A stretch of DNA of 64,000 nt from Leptospira selangorensis. GTDB lineage: Bacteria; Spirochaetota; Leptospiria; Leptospirales; Leptospiraceae. Positions 49,805-58,996 of this stretch are shown here, piece by piece. A program made the translations under genes and the position numbers. The first letter of the stretch is position 1. Each line of letters begins with the position of its first letter. The notes beneath the pieces were generated by a model. That model was not told the DNA's origin and ran no database searches. It worked only from the letters and a program-made list of their open reading frames with translations. The stretch covers positions 372,001-436,000 of the forward strand of contig NZ_RQES01000018.1 in NCBI RefSeq assembly GCF_004769405.1, given 5' to 3'.

Positions 49805-51322
49805 TCAAACATTGTGCAAAAACATTTTATAAGCTGGATTATCAGTTTCTTCTTCATAAGGATAACCTAAACTTTTAAGCCTTTCTCTAAAACCTTCTCT
49901 ATCGGCAGAAGGAACTTGAAATCCGACTAATACTCTTCCGTAATCCGCTCCGTGATTTCTATAATGAAATAATGTAATATTCCAATTGCTTCCGACTGAT
50001 TCTAAAAATTTTAACAAGGCACCCGGGCGTTCCGGGAACTCACATCTTAGTATGATCTCGTCTTTAAGTTCGGAAACTCTTCCACCCACCATATAACGAA
50101 TATGGATCTTAGCTGTTTCATTCGCACTGATATCTAAAACTTCATAACCCAATGATTCCAATTCTGAAATTACTTTTTCTTTTTCAGAATTGGCACCTTT
50201 TAGTTTTAAACCTACGAATACATGTGCTTGTTTATCGGTAGCATATCTATAATTGAATTCGGTTATGATCTTATTTCCTAAAGTTTGAACGAATTTTAAA
50301 TAACTTCCAGGTTTTTCCGGGATGGTGACCCCGAGTAAAATTTCCCTGGATTCTCCAATTTCCGCTCTTTCTGCCACATGTCTAAGCCTATCAAAATTCA
50401 TGTTCGCGCCGCTATTGATAGCTATAAGCGCCCCGGTTCGATTCGGATTTTGGTTGGCGTAAGATTTTAATCCTGCAAGGGACAATGCACCTGCAGGCTC
50501 TGCGATCACTCTCATATCCTCGAATATATCTTTGACTGCGGCACAGATCTCGTCTGTGTTTGCTACTAATACATCGTCTAAGAGTTCTTTACAAACTTTG
50601 AATGTTTCTTCTCCTGCTTGTCTGACTGCAACTCCGTCCGCAAATAATCCGACTCTATCTAAGATAACTCTTTTGCCGGCAGAGATTGCTTCCTTCATAG
50701 AAGCAGCATCCGAAGGTTCCACTCCGATCACTTTGATTTCCGGTCTTAAAAATTTAATATAAGAAGCAACTCCTGCTGCTAAACCTCCGCCTCCGATTGG
50801 AATAAAAATCGCTTCGATCGGATCCGGATACTGCTGTAAAATTTCTAAACCGACTGTTCCTTGTCCTGCGATCACATCCGGATCGTCGTAAGGATGAATG
50901 AATTTTAGTCCTTTCTCCTTTTCTAATTTTCTGGCATGAGAATATGCTTCATCGAAAGTATCCCCATAAAGAATAATGTCTGCTCCGAAATATTGGACTG
51001 CTTCTATTTTTATAGATGGGGTAGTGATAGGCATCACGATGATTGCCTTGATCCCTAATTTTTGAGCGGAGAGTGCAACTCCTTGTGCATGATTTCCCGC
51101 AGAAGCGCAGATCACTCCGGATCTTTTTTCTTCGGATGAAAGTCTGGAAATTAAATTATATGCTCCTCTGATCTTAAAGGAGAAGATCGGTTGGAGGTCC
51201 TCCCTTTTTAATAGAACCGAAGAATTTAATCTTTGGCTCATTCTGATCATAGGGTCCAAGGGAGTATGGACCGCGACGTCGTACACTCTCGCGTCTAAAA
51301 TTTTACGGATATAATCTATCAC
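49805..51322 (-). CDS. ilvA: threonine ammonia-lyase, biosynthetic (two ACT-like domains)
   Basis: PLP enzyme that deaminates threonine to 2-oxobutyrate. The PLP lysine lies in SFKIRGAYN, followed by SAGNHAQGVA and the phosphate loop GGGGLAAG. The C-terminus holds two ACT-like regulatory repeats (VTIPEKPGSYLKFVQ and CEFPERPGALLKFLE), as in the isoleucine-inhibited biosynthetic form. The GTG at 51322 (505 aa) has TTGGGGATT at good spacing; a TTG at 51343 is the alternative. Leptospira are known to make isoleucine largely from pyruvate (citramalate route), so the physiological role deserves attention. Confidence 0.93.
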   Translation of the reverse strand: MIDYIRKILDARVYDVAVHTPLDPMIRMSQRLNSSVLLKREDLQPIFSFKIRGAYNLISRLSSEEKRSGVICASAGNHAQGVALSAQKLGIKAIIVMPITTPSIKIEAVQYFGADIILYGDTFDEAYSHARKLEKEKGLKFIHPYDDPDVIAGQGTVGLEILQQYPDPIEAIFIPIGGGGLAAGVASYIKFLRPEIKVIGVEPSDAASMKEAISAGKRVILDRVGLFADGVAVRQAGEETFKVCKELLDDVLVANTDEICAAVKDIFEDMRVIAEPAGALSLAGLKSYANQNPNRTGALIAINSGANMNFDRLRHVAERAEIGESREILLGVTIPEKPGSYLKFVQTLGNKIITEFNYRYATDKQAHVFVGLKLKGANSEKEKVISELESLGYEVLDISANETAKIHIRYMVGGRVSELKDEIILRCEFPERPGALLKFLESVGSNWNITLFHYRNHGADYGRVLVGFQVPSADREGFRERLKSLGYPYEEETDNPAYKMFLHNV

Positions 51323-51402
51323 GAAAGAAATCCCCAAGGGCAAAAGCGCTCTTAGGGATAGAATTTAATCTACTAGGATTTACTACCAAAGATTTTTTGA
51401 TA

Positions 51403-51621
51403 TTAAGATCCTTGGATCCTGCGGAGAAGTTCCGCTAATCTTTCCAAGGCTTCCTCCCAGAAACGACTGATCTCTTGTTTTTCTTCCGGAACGGAAAATA
51501 AGGCTGTAAAAAAGATCTTTTTCTTACGAAAAATATCGTTCTGAATTTCTTTAGTTCGGATCTTTTCCTTATCGGGAGATTTATGAAAATAGTGGGAGTA
51601 ACCTCCCACTTTCGAGTCCAT
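51403..51621 (-). CDS. small basic hypothetical protein
   Basis: A 72-aa protein, basic at the start and with an amphipathic helix at the end (EEALERLAELLRRIQGS). GGAG lies eight bases before the ATG. An overlapping frame (51435-51671) is a less likely alternative. It lies between ilvA and the AHSA1 cluster in the same direction as both. No recognisable domain. Confidence 0.5.
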   Translation of the reverse strand: MDSKVGGYSHYFHKSPDKEKIRTKEIQNDIFRKKKIFFTALFSVPEEKQEISRFWEEALERLAELLRRIQGS

Positions 51622-51753
51622 CTTAAGCTCCGGCTCTTTTCCTTCTTTGAAAAGGAAAGATGATGATCCAAAAACTTAGTATTTGCAACGGATTTACTTT
51701 CATATTCTGTTTCCTTAATCTTTGTTTTTTGTTTTGTTTCCCATCCAGGGTAA

Positions 51754-52191
51754 TTAAACCTTTGCCAGAAGTTCTTCTAAACGATCGAAATTCTGTTCAT
51801 TCCCATCCACGGCATAAGCTTTGATCTGCTCACATTCTTCAGCAGTTTCGAATAACATTCTGAAAACCAATTTTGTCTTTTCTCCGATTGATTCGAATGT
51901 AGTAGTCACTTTGAAAATCGGGCCTGATAGATGATCGAATACTATCTTTTCCGGTTTTACGATTTCCTGAAATACACTTCGATTCGGATAATCTGTTCCA
52001 TCTGGACCATGCATGGTAAATTTCCATTCTCCACCCGGTCTTTGATCAAAAACCTCGAAAGTATTCTTAAAACCTTTCGGTCCCCACCAATTCTTTAATT
52101 GGTCAGGGTCTGTCCAGGCTTGAAAAACCTTCTCTCTTGGAAAATTTACGACTCTTGTGCTTACGATTTCTTTAGGATTGTTTTGGTTCAT
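51754..52191 (-). CDS. AHSA1/SRPBCC family protein (third copy)
   Basis: A 145-aa START-like (SRPBCC) protein of the AHSA1 group. It has AWTDPDQLKNWWGPKGF, GGEWKFTMHGPDGTDYPN, and the typical ELLAK-type C-terminal helix. These bind hydrophobic ligands; the exact role in bacteria is unclear. It is the last of three tandem copies (with 52212-52682 and 52749-53204) downstream of an MFS pump and an ArsR regulator. Confidence 0.9.
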   Translation of the reverse strand: MNQNNPKEIVSTRVVNFPREKVFQAWTDPDQLKNWWGPKGFKNTFEVFDQRPGGEWKFTMHGPDGTDYPNRSVFQEIVKPEKIVFDHLSGPIFKVTTTFESIGEKTKLVFRMLFETAEECEQIKAYAVDGNEQNFDRLEELLAKV

Positions 52192-52211
52192 ATATTTCTC
52201 CCTAAGATCAA

Positions 52212-52682
52212 TTAAGCAAACATTGCGGTAAGTTTATCGAGGGTTTGGGTCCAACCTTCTTCCATACCTTCCACTGCAGGATACAGTTCAGGATCCACTT
52301 TGATAGGAAGTGCACGCACTTGAAGTTCTGTTTGAGAACCTTTGTCCACAAATAGGATAGTGATCTGGATTTCTGCCGCGGGTTTTTTACCGTCCATCTC
52401 GAAAGCGATATAAGAAGAAAATACGATCTTTTCTAAAGCGACGATCTCCTTATAAGTACCGTTCATCGGATTGATCCCACCTTCCGGATCTCTCATATGG
52501 ATGAGGATCTCTCCGCCTGGGCGAAGATCTAATTGGCAGAGAGGAGCCGTAAAACCATGAGGACCCCACCATTGAGATACCATATTAGGATCTGTCCAAG
52601 CCTTCCAAACTAGATCTCTTGGAGCATTTAGAGTCCTAGTCAGTATCATCTCTTTAAATTCAGGTTGTTTGATCTCGTTCAC
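52212..52682 (-). CDS. AHSA1/SRPBCC family protein (second copy)
   Basis: A 156-aa SRPBCC protein with AWTDPNMVSQWWGPHGFTAPLC and LRPGGEILIHMRDPEGG. It is the most different of the three copies, with an insertion-like middle and MEEGWTQTLDKLTAMFA at the end, which is characteristic of the group. A gap of 20 bases separates it from the next copy. Co-transcription is likely. Confidence 0.9.
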   Translation of the reverse strand: MNEIKQPEFKEMILTRTLNAPRDLVWKAWTDPNMVSQWWGPHGFTAPLCQLDLRPGGEILIHMRDPEGGINPMNGTYKEIVALEKIVFSSYIAFEMDGKKPAAEIQITILFVDKGSQTELQVRALPIKVDPELYPAVEGMEEGWTQTLDKLTAMFA

Positions 52683-52748
52683 AAACTTCTTCTCCGCTTT
52701 TAAAAAATTATTATATTCTAAACTATTTCGGAATTACTCCGAATTCTA

Positions 52749-53204
52749 TTACTTCTTTCCTAAGAAATTTTCTAGACGACCGAGAGTTTCCCTAAGTCCA
52801 TCCAGCGCGAAATCTGCGACTTTTTTAATATCATCTTCACTCGGGAATCTGGATCTCATCGTAAGTTTGGTTTTGGAACCTTCTTCTTCGAAAAGAACAG
52901 TCACATGGAATTGTTTTGGATTAGAATCGTCGCCATGATCGTAGACCAATTTTTCAGGTTTTACTACTTCTATAAACTCGATACGGTTTGGATAATCTAC
53001 TCCATCCGGACCATGCATTATAAATCTCCAGACCCCTCCGGGTTTTACGCTCATTTCATGAATGGTATTCGTAAAACCGTTTGGTCCCCACCAGATCGCC
53101 ACGTGTTTTGGGTCAGTCCAAGCATCCCAAACTAATTCTCTTGGGGCGTCGAAAGTTTTAATTCCTATAATTTCTTTTCCAACGACTGAAACTTCTGCTT
53201 TCAT
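52749..53204 (-). CDS. AHSA1/SRPBCC family protein (first copy)
   Basis: A 151-aa SRPBCC protein: AWTDPKHVAIWWGPNGF, GGVWRFIMHGPDGVDYPN and the end LGRLENFLGKK. It resembles the third copy closely, suggesting a duplication. It lies 30 bases downstream of the MFS gene. Confidence 0.9.
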   Translation of the reverse strand: MKAEVSVVGKEIIGIKTFDAPRELVWDAWTDPKHVAIWWGPNGFTNTIHEMSVKPGGVWRFIMHGPDGVDYPNRIEFIEVVKPEKLVYDHGDDSNPKQFHVTVLFEEEGSKTKLTMRSRFPSEDDIKKVADFALDGLRETLGRLENFLGKK

Positions 53205-53234
53205 TCTATTTTCCTTAATTATGTTCTATTAATA

Positions 53235-54803
53235 TTATCTTGCTGCTTTTTCTAATTCAGGTGTTTCCGTAGCTGCTTCCGGTTCTTTTTTGTTCTTTAA
53301 GATGAAGAAGATCACAAATGCTAAAGCAATAGAGATTCCCACACCTAAGAAAGAAACAAAATGTAAAGAATCGGTGAATGCACCCTGGGCAGTGCTGAGC
53401 AATATTTGTCTACTTGGCTCAGGAAGTTCTTTGGCTACAGATACCGCAGAAGCCAGAGTATTATGAGAACTTTCCCATTGTTCAGGAGTGAGTCCGGGAA
53501 GCTCAATCGAATTGATCCTGGATTTGAAAATCGCAACACCAATACTTCCAAGTACTGCGATTCCTAAGACCCCGCCGAATTCGGCGGCTGTTTCCGAAAT
53601 GGAAGCTGCAGCTCCCGCTCTTTCCGGAGGCGCAGAACCAACGATGATATCCGTTCCTAAGATCACAACTGCGCAGATCCCGAAAGACATGATGAGAGAT
53701 CCTGCGATAATCATCCAGATCCCATTTTCGGTATTGATCAGAGTGTATAAATACATACCGATCGCGAGCAATACAAGTCCGCTTAACATCACGTATAATG
53801 GGCGCATAATACGAACAATCATATGGATCGTAAGAGATCCTATGATATTGCCTAACGCTCCAGGAAGAGTCCAAAGCCCAGCTTCCAAGGGAGAAAGTCC
53901 TAAGACCAATTGTAAGTATTGGGAAATAAACAAGAAAGCGCCCAAGCCTACGAAGATGGTCATCGTATTTCCGACGACTGCAGCAGTGAATGCGGGAAGT
54001 TTGAACAGCTCCAGATCTATCATTGGATCTCGCAAGGTGGTTTGCCTTTTAATAAAGACCGCTCCGACTGCTAATCCTGCAAGTATAGTAAGAATTGGGA
54101 TTGTTCCCCAGCCATTCTCTGCGATTTGTTTCAAACCATAGATAATAGAAAGAACTGATACTAAAGATAGGATCGCACTCGGGATATCCATCTTTCCTGC
54201 ATTAGGATCTTTGAATTCAGGCAGAAGTTTAGGTCCGACGATAAGTAGGACTATCATAACTGGAACGCTCATTAAGAAAACGGAACCCCACCAGAAATAT
54301 TCCAGTAGAACCCCGCCCACAAGAGGGCCTATCGCTCCACCCAAAGAAAAACTCATCCCCCAGATACCGATCGCAAAAGTCCTTTCTTCCGGATCCAAAA
54401 ACATATTACGAATTAATGATAGGGTAGAAGGAGCCAAAGTTGCCGCTGTGATCCCTAAGATCGCACGGGTCAGGATCAAAATTTCGGAACTAGGAGAAAA
54501 TGCCGCAAGAACGGATGCCACTCCGAAAGCTGCCGCTCCATAGAGAAGAAGTTTACGACGACCAATTCTATCCCCCAGATTTCCCATAATCACAAGAAAT
54601 CCAGCGACCAAAAATCCATAGATATCCATGATCCATAATTGTTGAGAAGGAGTCGGATTTAGATCCGCGGACAATTGAGGGGCCGCAAGATAAAGAACCG
54701 TTAAATCCATCGCATATAGCAGGCAAGGCAGCGCGATTACCGCCAAGCCGATCCACTCTTTTTTAGTGGCCTTTGGTGTGTTTTCAGTTTTAGTATCAGA
54801 CAT
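53235..54803 (-). CDS. MFS drug-efflux transporter, DHA2 type
   Basis: A 522-aa transporter with about 14 TM helices, the EmrB/QacA (DHA2) layout. Motif A-like GDRIGRRKLLLYG follows TM2, and the early TM1 motif DLTVLYLAAPQL is the usual D-x-T-x-x-x-x-x-P type. A later segment carries PPERAGAAASISETAAEFGG, also seen in this subfamily. It exports drugs or other amphiphilic compounds in the family. It lies 63 bases downstream of the ArsR regulator and upstream of three AHSA1 proteins. Confidence 0.93.
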   Translation of the reverse strand: MSDTKTENTPKATKKEWIGLAVIALPCLLYAMDLTVLYLAAPQLSADLNPTPSQQLWIMDIYGFLVAGFLVIMGNLGDRIGRRKLLLYGAAAFGVASVLAAFSPSSEILILTRAILGITAATLAPSTLSLIRNMFLDPEERTFAIGIWGMSFSLGGAIGPLVGGVLLEYFWWGSVFLMSVPVMIVLLIVGPKLLPEFKDPNAGKMDIPSAILSLVSVLSIIYGLKQIAENGWGTIPILTILAGLAVGAVFIKRQTTLRDPMIDLELFKLPAFTAAVVGNTMTIFVGLGAFLFISQYLQLVLGLSPLEAGLWTLPGALGNIIGSLTIHMIVRIMRPLYVMLSGLVLLAIGMYLYTLINTENGIWMIIAGSLIMSFGICAVVILGTDIIVGSAPPERAGAAASISETAAEFGGVLGIAVLGSIGVAIFKSRINSIELPGLTPEQWESSHNTLASAVSVAKELPEPSRQILLSTAQGAFTDSLHFVSFLGVGISIALAFVIFFILKNKKEPEAATETPELEKAAR

Positions 54804-54866
54804 TCTGAATTTACCTTTTTATATAATTCTAATATAGCACCGGGACAAATTCCCGGTATAACCCAT

Positions 54867-55226
54867 CTATTTTTCCGACTCTTTACTTTTGGCTTGGAGT
54901 TGCTGTAGATACGCGTCCAAACGATCCAAACTTTCTTCCCAGAAATGACGGTAATGATCCAACCAACCGGAAGCTTCTTTTAGACCATCCGGTCGTATCT
55001 TACATGGCCTCCATTGTGCTTCTCTTCCCCTTTCTATGAGCCCGGCCTTTTCTAAAACCTTTAGGTGTTTGGAAATTCCAGGCAGACTCATATTAAAAGG
55101 TTCTGCCAGTTCCTTAACGGTCGCCTCTCCGGAGACCAAATAGAGTAGGATCTCCCTCCTGGTTGGGTCGGCCAATGCTGCGAAAGTATTGCTCAGTCGA
55201 TCAGATTCTGTGTCGTATTTAACCAT
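54867..55226 (-). CDS. ArsR-family transcriptional regulator
   Basis: A 119-aa winged-helix regulator. The HTH reads VKELAEPFNMSLPGISKHLKVLEKAGLI, a classical ArsR/SmtB DNA-reading module, preceded by ALADPTRREILLYL. It lacks the cysteine metal-site motif (ELCVCDL) of metal sensors, so its ligand is probably not a metal. The C-terminus (SGWLDHYRHFWEESLDRLDAYLQQL) is typical of the ArsR proteins found next to AHSA1 genes. It is the first gene of the pump/AHSA1 cluster and probably controls it. Confidence 0.92.
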   Translation of the reverse strand: MVKYDTESDRLSNTFAALADPTRREILLYLVSGEATVKELAEPFNMSLPGISKHLKVLEKAGLIERGREAQWRPCKIRPDGLKEASGWLDHYRHFWEESLDRLDAYLQQLQAKSKESEK

Positions 55227-55235
55227 TTAGTTAAT

Positions 55236-55249
55236 TTACCATTTGGTAA
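55236..55249. promoter_or_regulatory. putative ArsR operator
   Basis: Palindromic site TTACCA-TT-TGGTAA, ten bases upstream of the ArsR start, with a second partial copy (AACCATTTAGTTAA) between it and the ATG. This is where an autoregulator of the ArsR/MFS/AHSA1 genes would be expected to bind. Confidence 0.65.
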
Positions 55250-55355
55250 AATACAGGACTTCAAATCGCCAGTCAAGTCCAATCTATTGAAAAAGTTGAA
55301 AAAATCTGGCTTAGGAGGCCGGTCCGGGGAAGAGAAGGGGGTATTTAGGGATTCT

Positions 55356-55376
55356 CACGCAAAGGTGCAAAGTTAC
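55356..55376. repeat. single-arm relative of the CACGC-RAAG repeat
   Basis: The words TCTCACGCAAAGGTGCAAAG, followed by TTAC, share the CACGC-AAAG pattern of the paired arms at 34088-34165. It is in the 202-base gap between the ArsR gene and the DUF4258 gene. No convincing second arm is next to it. Confidence 0.45.
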
Positions 55377-55428
55377 AGGAAGTAAGATTTTTTACGCGCA
55401 GGTAGCAAGAATTCGGAAACGGAATGGC

Positions 55429-55659
55429 GTGAAGCATACGCATTATTTCGAAACGGATGTGTTGCATAGGAGGCCAGAGATTAAGTTGGAATGGTTAGAA
55501 GAAGCGATTCTATATCCCGACAAGAAGGCGGTCCAAGAGAATGGAAGGATAAGGTTTTGGAAATGGATTGACGAAGCCCAAAAATACCTTCGAGTAATTA
55601 CTTTAGAGGATGGAGAAACGATTCATAATGCGTTTTTCGACCGAGGTTTTAAGAGATGA
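55429..55659 (+). CDS. DUF4258-like small protein
   Basis: A 76-aa protein of the DUF4258 type by eye: an N-terminal histidine followed by HRRPEIKLEWLEEAI, then GRIRFWKWIDEAQKYLRVITL and a final HNAFFDRGFK. The GTG start is chosen because the reading frame begins there. The next gene overlaps its stop by four bases (ATGA). DUF4258/DUF2283 gene pairs resemble toxin-antitoxin modules, but activity is not shown. Confidence 0.78.
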   Translation: MKHTHYFETDVLHRRPEIKLEWLEEAILYPDKKAVQENGRIRFWKWIDEAQKYLRVITLEDGETIHNAFFDRGFKR

Positions 55660-55856
55660 AGATTCGGCATTACCCTGATACTGATTCAATCTATATAGAT
55701 CTTTCCGATCGCCCTTCAGCAGAGACTCAAGAGATAAATGTGGATGTGAATATAGATTTGGATGAAAGCGGGAAGTTGGTAGGTATCGATATCCATGGAA
55801 ATGCTTCTCAATACGTAGACCTTTCTTCTTTTCAGATCGAAACATTGGAGACCTAA
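55656..55856 (+). CDS. DUF2283 family protein
   Basis: A 66-aa protein: MKIRHYPDTDSIYIDLSDRP, then DVNIDLDESGKLVGIDIHGNAS, the DUF2283 signature of alternating short strands. It overlaps the upstream DUF4258-like gene by four bases and is translationally coupled to it. Possibly the antitoxin-like partner. Confidence 0.88.
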   Translation: MKIRHYPDTDSIYIDLSDRPSAETQEINVDVNIDLDESGKLVGIDIHGNASQYVDLSSFQIETLET

Positions 55857-56017
55857 GGACTTTCTTCCTAAAATATACTTGTTTTTGCCTCTAATATGGG
55901 GTCTTATCTAGTAGTTCCCCGGCCTTTTCCCACCGATTTTCTGAGCAAGAAAAAAAAGGGTCGACAAATTTCTTTTTATTATGTCTCCTAATCCAAAACT
56001 AAGAGAGAGTGCCCAAG

Positions 56018-57091
56018 ATGGGTGAAGGATCCCTTTCCCAGGAAGAAATAGACGCCCTTTTAGCGGGTGCAAACGATTCATTTGATCCAGGCAGCAGCAT
56101 GGCTGCCGGAGGCGGGTCCAAGGAAGCTGCCGGTCTTTCACCGGTAGATAGGGACCTTCTGTCCGATTTTCTTTCTCATTGTTTTATGACTGCGGGGAAT
56201 ACCTTAGCGGCCATTCTTTCCAAAACTTCTAATTTCATGAATCCTACCTCCGAGGCAAAGTCCCGGAAGGATGTGGAAGCGGAACTTAAGTCCAACACGT
56301 TTTTATTATATTCTACCTATTCAGGAAATCTGAATGGCAGAGTTGTTCTTGCAATGGGCGCGGATAATGCGGCTCGTATTGCAAATATGATGATGGGTGG
56401 TTTCGATTCAGGTGGTCTGGACGAAGGCCAGCTCCAAACACTAAGGGATAGTTTGACCCCTATTATGGGAGCTCTTCAATCTCAGATCGCCGCTAAGACC
56501 GGAGGAGGAGTGAATGGTTCACCTGCGGAAACCAGACATGTAACTTCTCCTGCTGCATTGGTACTTCCGGAAGGTGATCCGCTCGTTCGGACCTTCTTCA
56601 ATTTAGCTATTGAAGGACTTCCTTCATTTAGAGTTCAGTTCCTTCTTTCTTTATCTATGGCGAATGATATTCTCTCTCTTTCCAAAAGGTCCGGAGGAGG
56701 AGGGGGAGGAGATTATGGTGGCGGTGGCTACCAAGGCGGAATGGGCGGCGGCGGAATTTCCCAAGTAGGAATGAAGGGTGTTTCCTTCCCGAACCTCGCC
56801 ACTGCAAGCGGTGCCCAAGGTACTCCGAATCTAAACCTTCTCATGGACGTTCAGATGTCTGTGACAGTGGAACTCGGAAGAACTAAGATGTATATTAAAG
56901 ATATCTTAGGTTTGGGCGAAGGTTCCATCATCGAGTTGGACAAGTTGGCAGGTGAGCCTGTGGACCTTTTGGTGAACGGTAAGTTGATTGCGAAGGGAGA
57001 GGTCGTGGTCATCGACGAAAACTTCGGTGTGCGTGTAACGGATATCGTAAGTCCGGCCGATAGGATCAAGCCGGAGTCGGGAGGCGGATGA
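56018..57091 (+). CDS. fliN: flagellar motor switch protein FliN/FliY
   Basis: Part of the flagellar C-ring. The 357-aa form starts [17 protein letters not shown], the short CheY-P-binding peptide seen in FliM/FliY. The middle is a CheC-like domain (about 45-230), then a glycine-rich linker ([21 protein letters not shown]), and the C-terminal FliN (SpoA) domain ([19 protein letters not shown]... [19 protein letters not shown]). A GTG at 56009 is an alternative start, with the purine run touching it. FliO overlaps its stop by four bases. First gene of the flagellar operon here. Confidence 0.93.
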   Translation: MGEGSLSQEEIDALLAGANDSFDPGSSMAAGGGSKEAAGLSPVDRDLLSDFLSHCFMTAGNTLAAILSKTSNFMNPTSEAKSRKDVEAELKSNTFLLYSTYSGNLNGRVVLAMGADNAARIANMMMGGFDSGGLDEGQLQTLRDSLTPIMGALQSQIAAKTGGGVNGSPAETRHVTSPAALVLPEGDPLVRTFFNLAIEGLPSFRVQFLLSLSMANDILSLSKRSGGGGGGDYGGGGYQGGMGGGGISQVGMKGVSFPNLATASGAQGTPNLNLLMDVQMSVTVELGRTKMYIKDILGLGEGSIIELDKLAGEPVDLLVNGKLIAKGEVVVIDENFGVRVTDIVSPADRIKPESGGG

Positions 57092-57876
57092 GCCGAATTT
57101 TTCAAACGATCCATTCGTTTTTTTCAGGATTCGGCTCCCTCGCTTTGGCGTTCGGAGTCTTTTGTATTTTATCGGGTATCGCCGGAGGATTATATTCCCA
57201 AGGTTCCGAAAGAGAACAAATGGACGAAGTTCTTAAAAGAGAACTGGGCACTGTTGATAAAAAAACTCCTGAGTCTTCGGCACCTTCTACTCCTAAACAA
57301 GAAGAGAAGAAGGAAGTTGTTCCTGAATCAACTCCGAATCCCGTGGAAGAAAGATATAAGCCTATTTCAGATGGGCCGAGTCTCGCAGGGATTTTATTTA
57401 GGATCGTTCTAGTACTCGGAATTCTTTGTGGAGCTGCGTATTGGGTTTTAAGGACTCTCGCAAAATCCAGAGAAGGTTCGCTTCCTGTTAGAGGAGAGAT
57501 GAATCTTCTGGGAAGTTTGAACTTGGGCACGAACAAACAGCTCCAGATAGTGGAAGTGACTGGGCAAATTTTCGTGCTGGGTGTGGCGGATAACGGTATT
57601 AATTTAATCTCCGAGATTACGGATACGGAGACTAAAGCGAGGCTCCAGAGAATGAGGGACGAATTTAAACCTCCTGAAGGCGGTTTTTTGGTCACTGCTC
57701 TGGAACAATTAAAGGATTTGAATATTCGTCTTACTGGAAAATCGGAAGATGAAGAACAAACCCTTAGACAAACTCCGGGTGAAAGAAGAGAGAAGCAGAG
57801 AAAGCTCAAAGAGAAGTTAGACGAAATTAAGAAGGAAAGGAATAATCTGGAGAACGGATTATTCGATTTGAACTAG
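57088..57876 (+). CDS. fliO: flagellar biosynthesis protein FliO
   Basis: Chaperones assembly of the FliP export-gate complex. The 262-aa protein has an N-terminal hydrophobic segment (about 13-35), a charged periplasmic linker rich in Pro/Glu, a TM helix at about 92-112 ([21 protein letters not shown]), and the FliO signature [25 protein letters not shown]. The C-terminus is a long charged coiled coil ([20 protein letters not shown]). Overlap of four bases with fliN; fliP starts eight bases later. Confidence 0.92.
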   Translation: MSRIFQTIHSFFSGFGSLALAFGVFCILSGIAGGLYSQGSEREQMDEVLKRELGTVDKKTPESSAPSTPKQEEKKEVVPESTPNPVEERYKPISDGPSLAGILFRIVLVLGILCGAAYWVLRTLAKSREGSLPVRGEMNLLGSLNLGTNKQLQIVEVTGQIFVLGVADNGINLISEITDTETKARLQRMRDEFKPPEGGFLVTALEQLKDLNIRLTGKSEDEEQTLRQTPGERREKQRKLKEKLDEIKKERNNLENGLFDLN

Positions 57877-57884
57877 GGGGAAAA

Positions 57885-58727
57885 GTGGGAGAGGGGTTCG
57901 CTACAAAGGCAGAGAAAAAGTTTTCCGAAGGTATGAGACATAATAGAGTTATGTGGAAGATACTTTCTGGAGTTCTTCTTTTTGCCGTTTTGATCATTGC
58001 AATCCCGGAAGATATATTCTCCCAAGCAAATGCACCTAGGATTCCTATCCCGAATCTGAATATCAATGTAAACGAGGCAAAAGGTCCGAGAGAGACAAGC
58101 CTTTCTTTGATGATCTTGTTCCTAGTCACAATTCTTTCTTTGGCTCCTGCCATCGTGATGTCCCTAACTTCTTTCACCAAAATAGTAATCGTTTTGGATT
58201 TTGTGAGAAGGGCACTTTCTATCCAGAACCTTCCGCCTAACCAGGTAATGGTGGGTCTCGCATTATTTATGACATTCTTCATCATGGCTCCTACCTTGAA
58301 TATCGTGTACGAGAAAGGTTTAAATCCGTACATGGAAGGTAAAATAGATACTAACGAATTTTTTGATAAGTCCATGATCCCTCTCAGAGAATTTATGATG
58401 AGACAGATCGGGACAAGCGGTGCCAAGGATGTGGCTCTATTTTTAAAGATCGGAAAAGTGGAAAACGTAGAATCATTCGACGATGTTCCGAATTACGTTC
58501 TTATTCCTGCGTTCATGCTTTCGGAAATAAAGAAGGCCTTTTGGATCGGGATCATCATTTTTATTCCATTTATCGTGGTGGATCTTGTAGTAGCTTCCGC
58601 ACTTCTCTCCATGGGTTTGAATATGCTTCCTCCTGTGATGGTGAGTTTGCCGTTTAAATTGATCTTATTCGTTCTTGTGGATGGTTGGAACTTAATTGTC
58701 TACGAGCTCGTAAGGAGTTATAAATGA
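57885..58727 (+). CDS. fliP: flagellar export gate protein FliP
   Basis: Pore component of the flagellar type III export gate. The 280 aa include an N-terminal signal-type helix ([18 protein letters not shown]), a periplasmic linker, and the conserved FliP core: [30 protein letters not shown] [18 protein letters not shown], and the C-terminal [35 protein letters not shown] start after GGGGGAAAA. FliQ overlaps its stop by four bases. Confidence 0.97.
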   Translation: MGEGFATKAEKKFSEGMRHNRVMWKILSGVLLFAVLIIAIPEDIFSQANAPRIPIPNLNINVNEAKGPRETSLSLMILFLVTILSLAPAIVMSLTSFTKIVIVLDFVRRALSIQNLPPNQVMVGLALFMTFFIMAPTLNIVYEKGLNPYMEGKIDTNEFFDKSMIPLREFMMRQIGTSGAKDVALFLKIGKVENVESFDDVPNYVLIPAFMLSEIKKAFWIGIIIFIPFIVVDLVVASALLSMGLNMLPPVMVSLPFKLILFVLVDGWNLIVYELVRSYK

Positions 58728-58987
58728 CGGAAGTAGATGCAATCACTCTGATCAGAGACGCATTGTTTGTGACTCTTAAACTTTCTTCTCCCATTTTGCT
58801 GACTGCAATGGTGGTGGGATTGATCATAGGTATTTTACAAACCACAACTTCTATCCAGGAGCCTACGATCGCTTTTGTTCCTAAATTATTATCCATTTTT
58901 GCTGTGATCGTGATCTTTGCAGGCTGGATGCTCCAGACAATGACGGATTATACCAGGGATCTTTTCCTGATGATAGAGAAGTTTTAG
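58724..58987 (+). CDS. fliQ: flagellar export gate protein FliQ
   Basis: An 87-aa two-helix export-gate subunit. [29 protein letters not shown] and [22 protein letters not shown] are the two membrane segments typical of the family. It overlaps fliP by four bases and is followed after nine bases by fliR. Confidence 0.96.
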   Translation: MTEVDAITLIRDALFVTLKLSSPILLTAMVVGLIIGILQTTTSIQEPTIAFVPKLLSIFAVIVIFAGWMLQTMTDYTRDLFLMIEKF

Positions 58988-58996
58988 ATTAGAAAA

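Noticed and set aside
53488..54141. 217-aa plus-strand frame across the MFS gene
   Set aside because: Antisense to a well-supported transporter; the repeated hydrophobic pattern is a mirror of TM coding.
56690..56770. Glycine-codon repeat in fliN
   Set aside because: It is the flexible linker between the CheC-like and FliN domains, common in this family, not a mobile repeat.
57102..57809. 235-aa minus-strand frame across fliO
   Set aside because: It is antisense to the operon gene; serine-rich composition is typical of a shadow frame.
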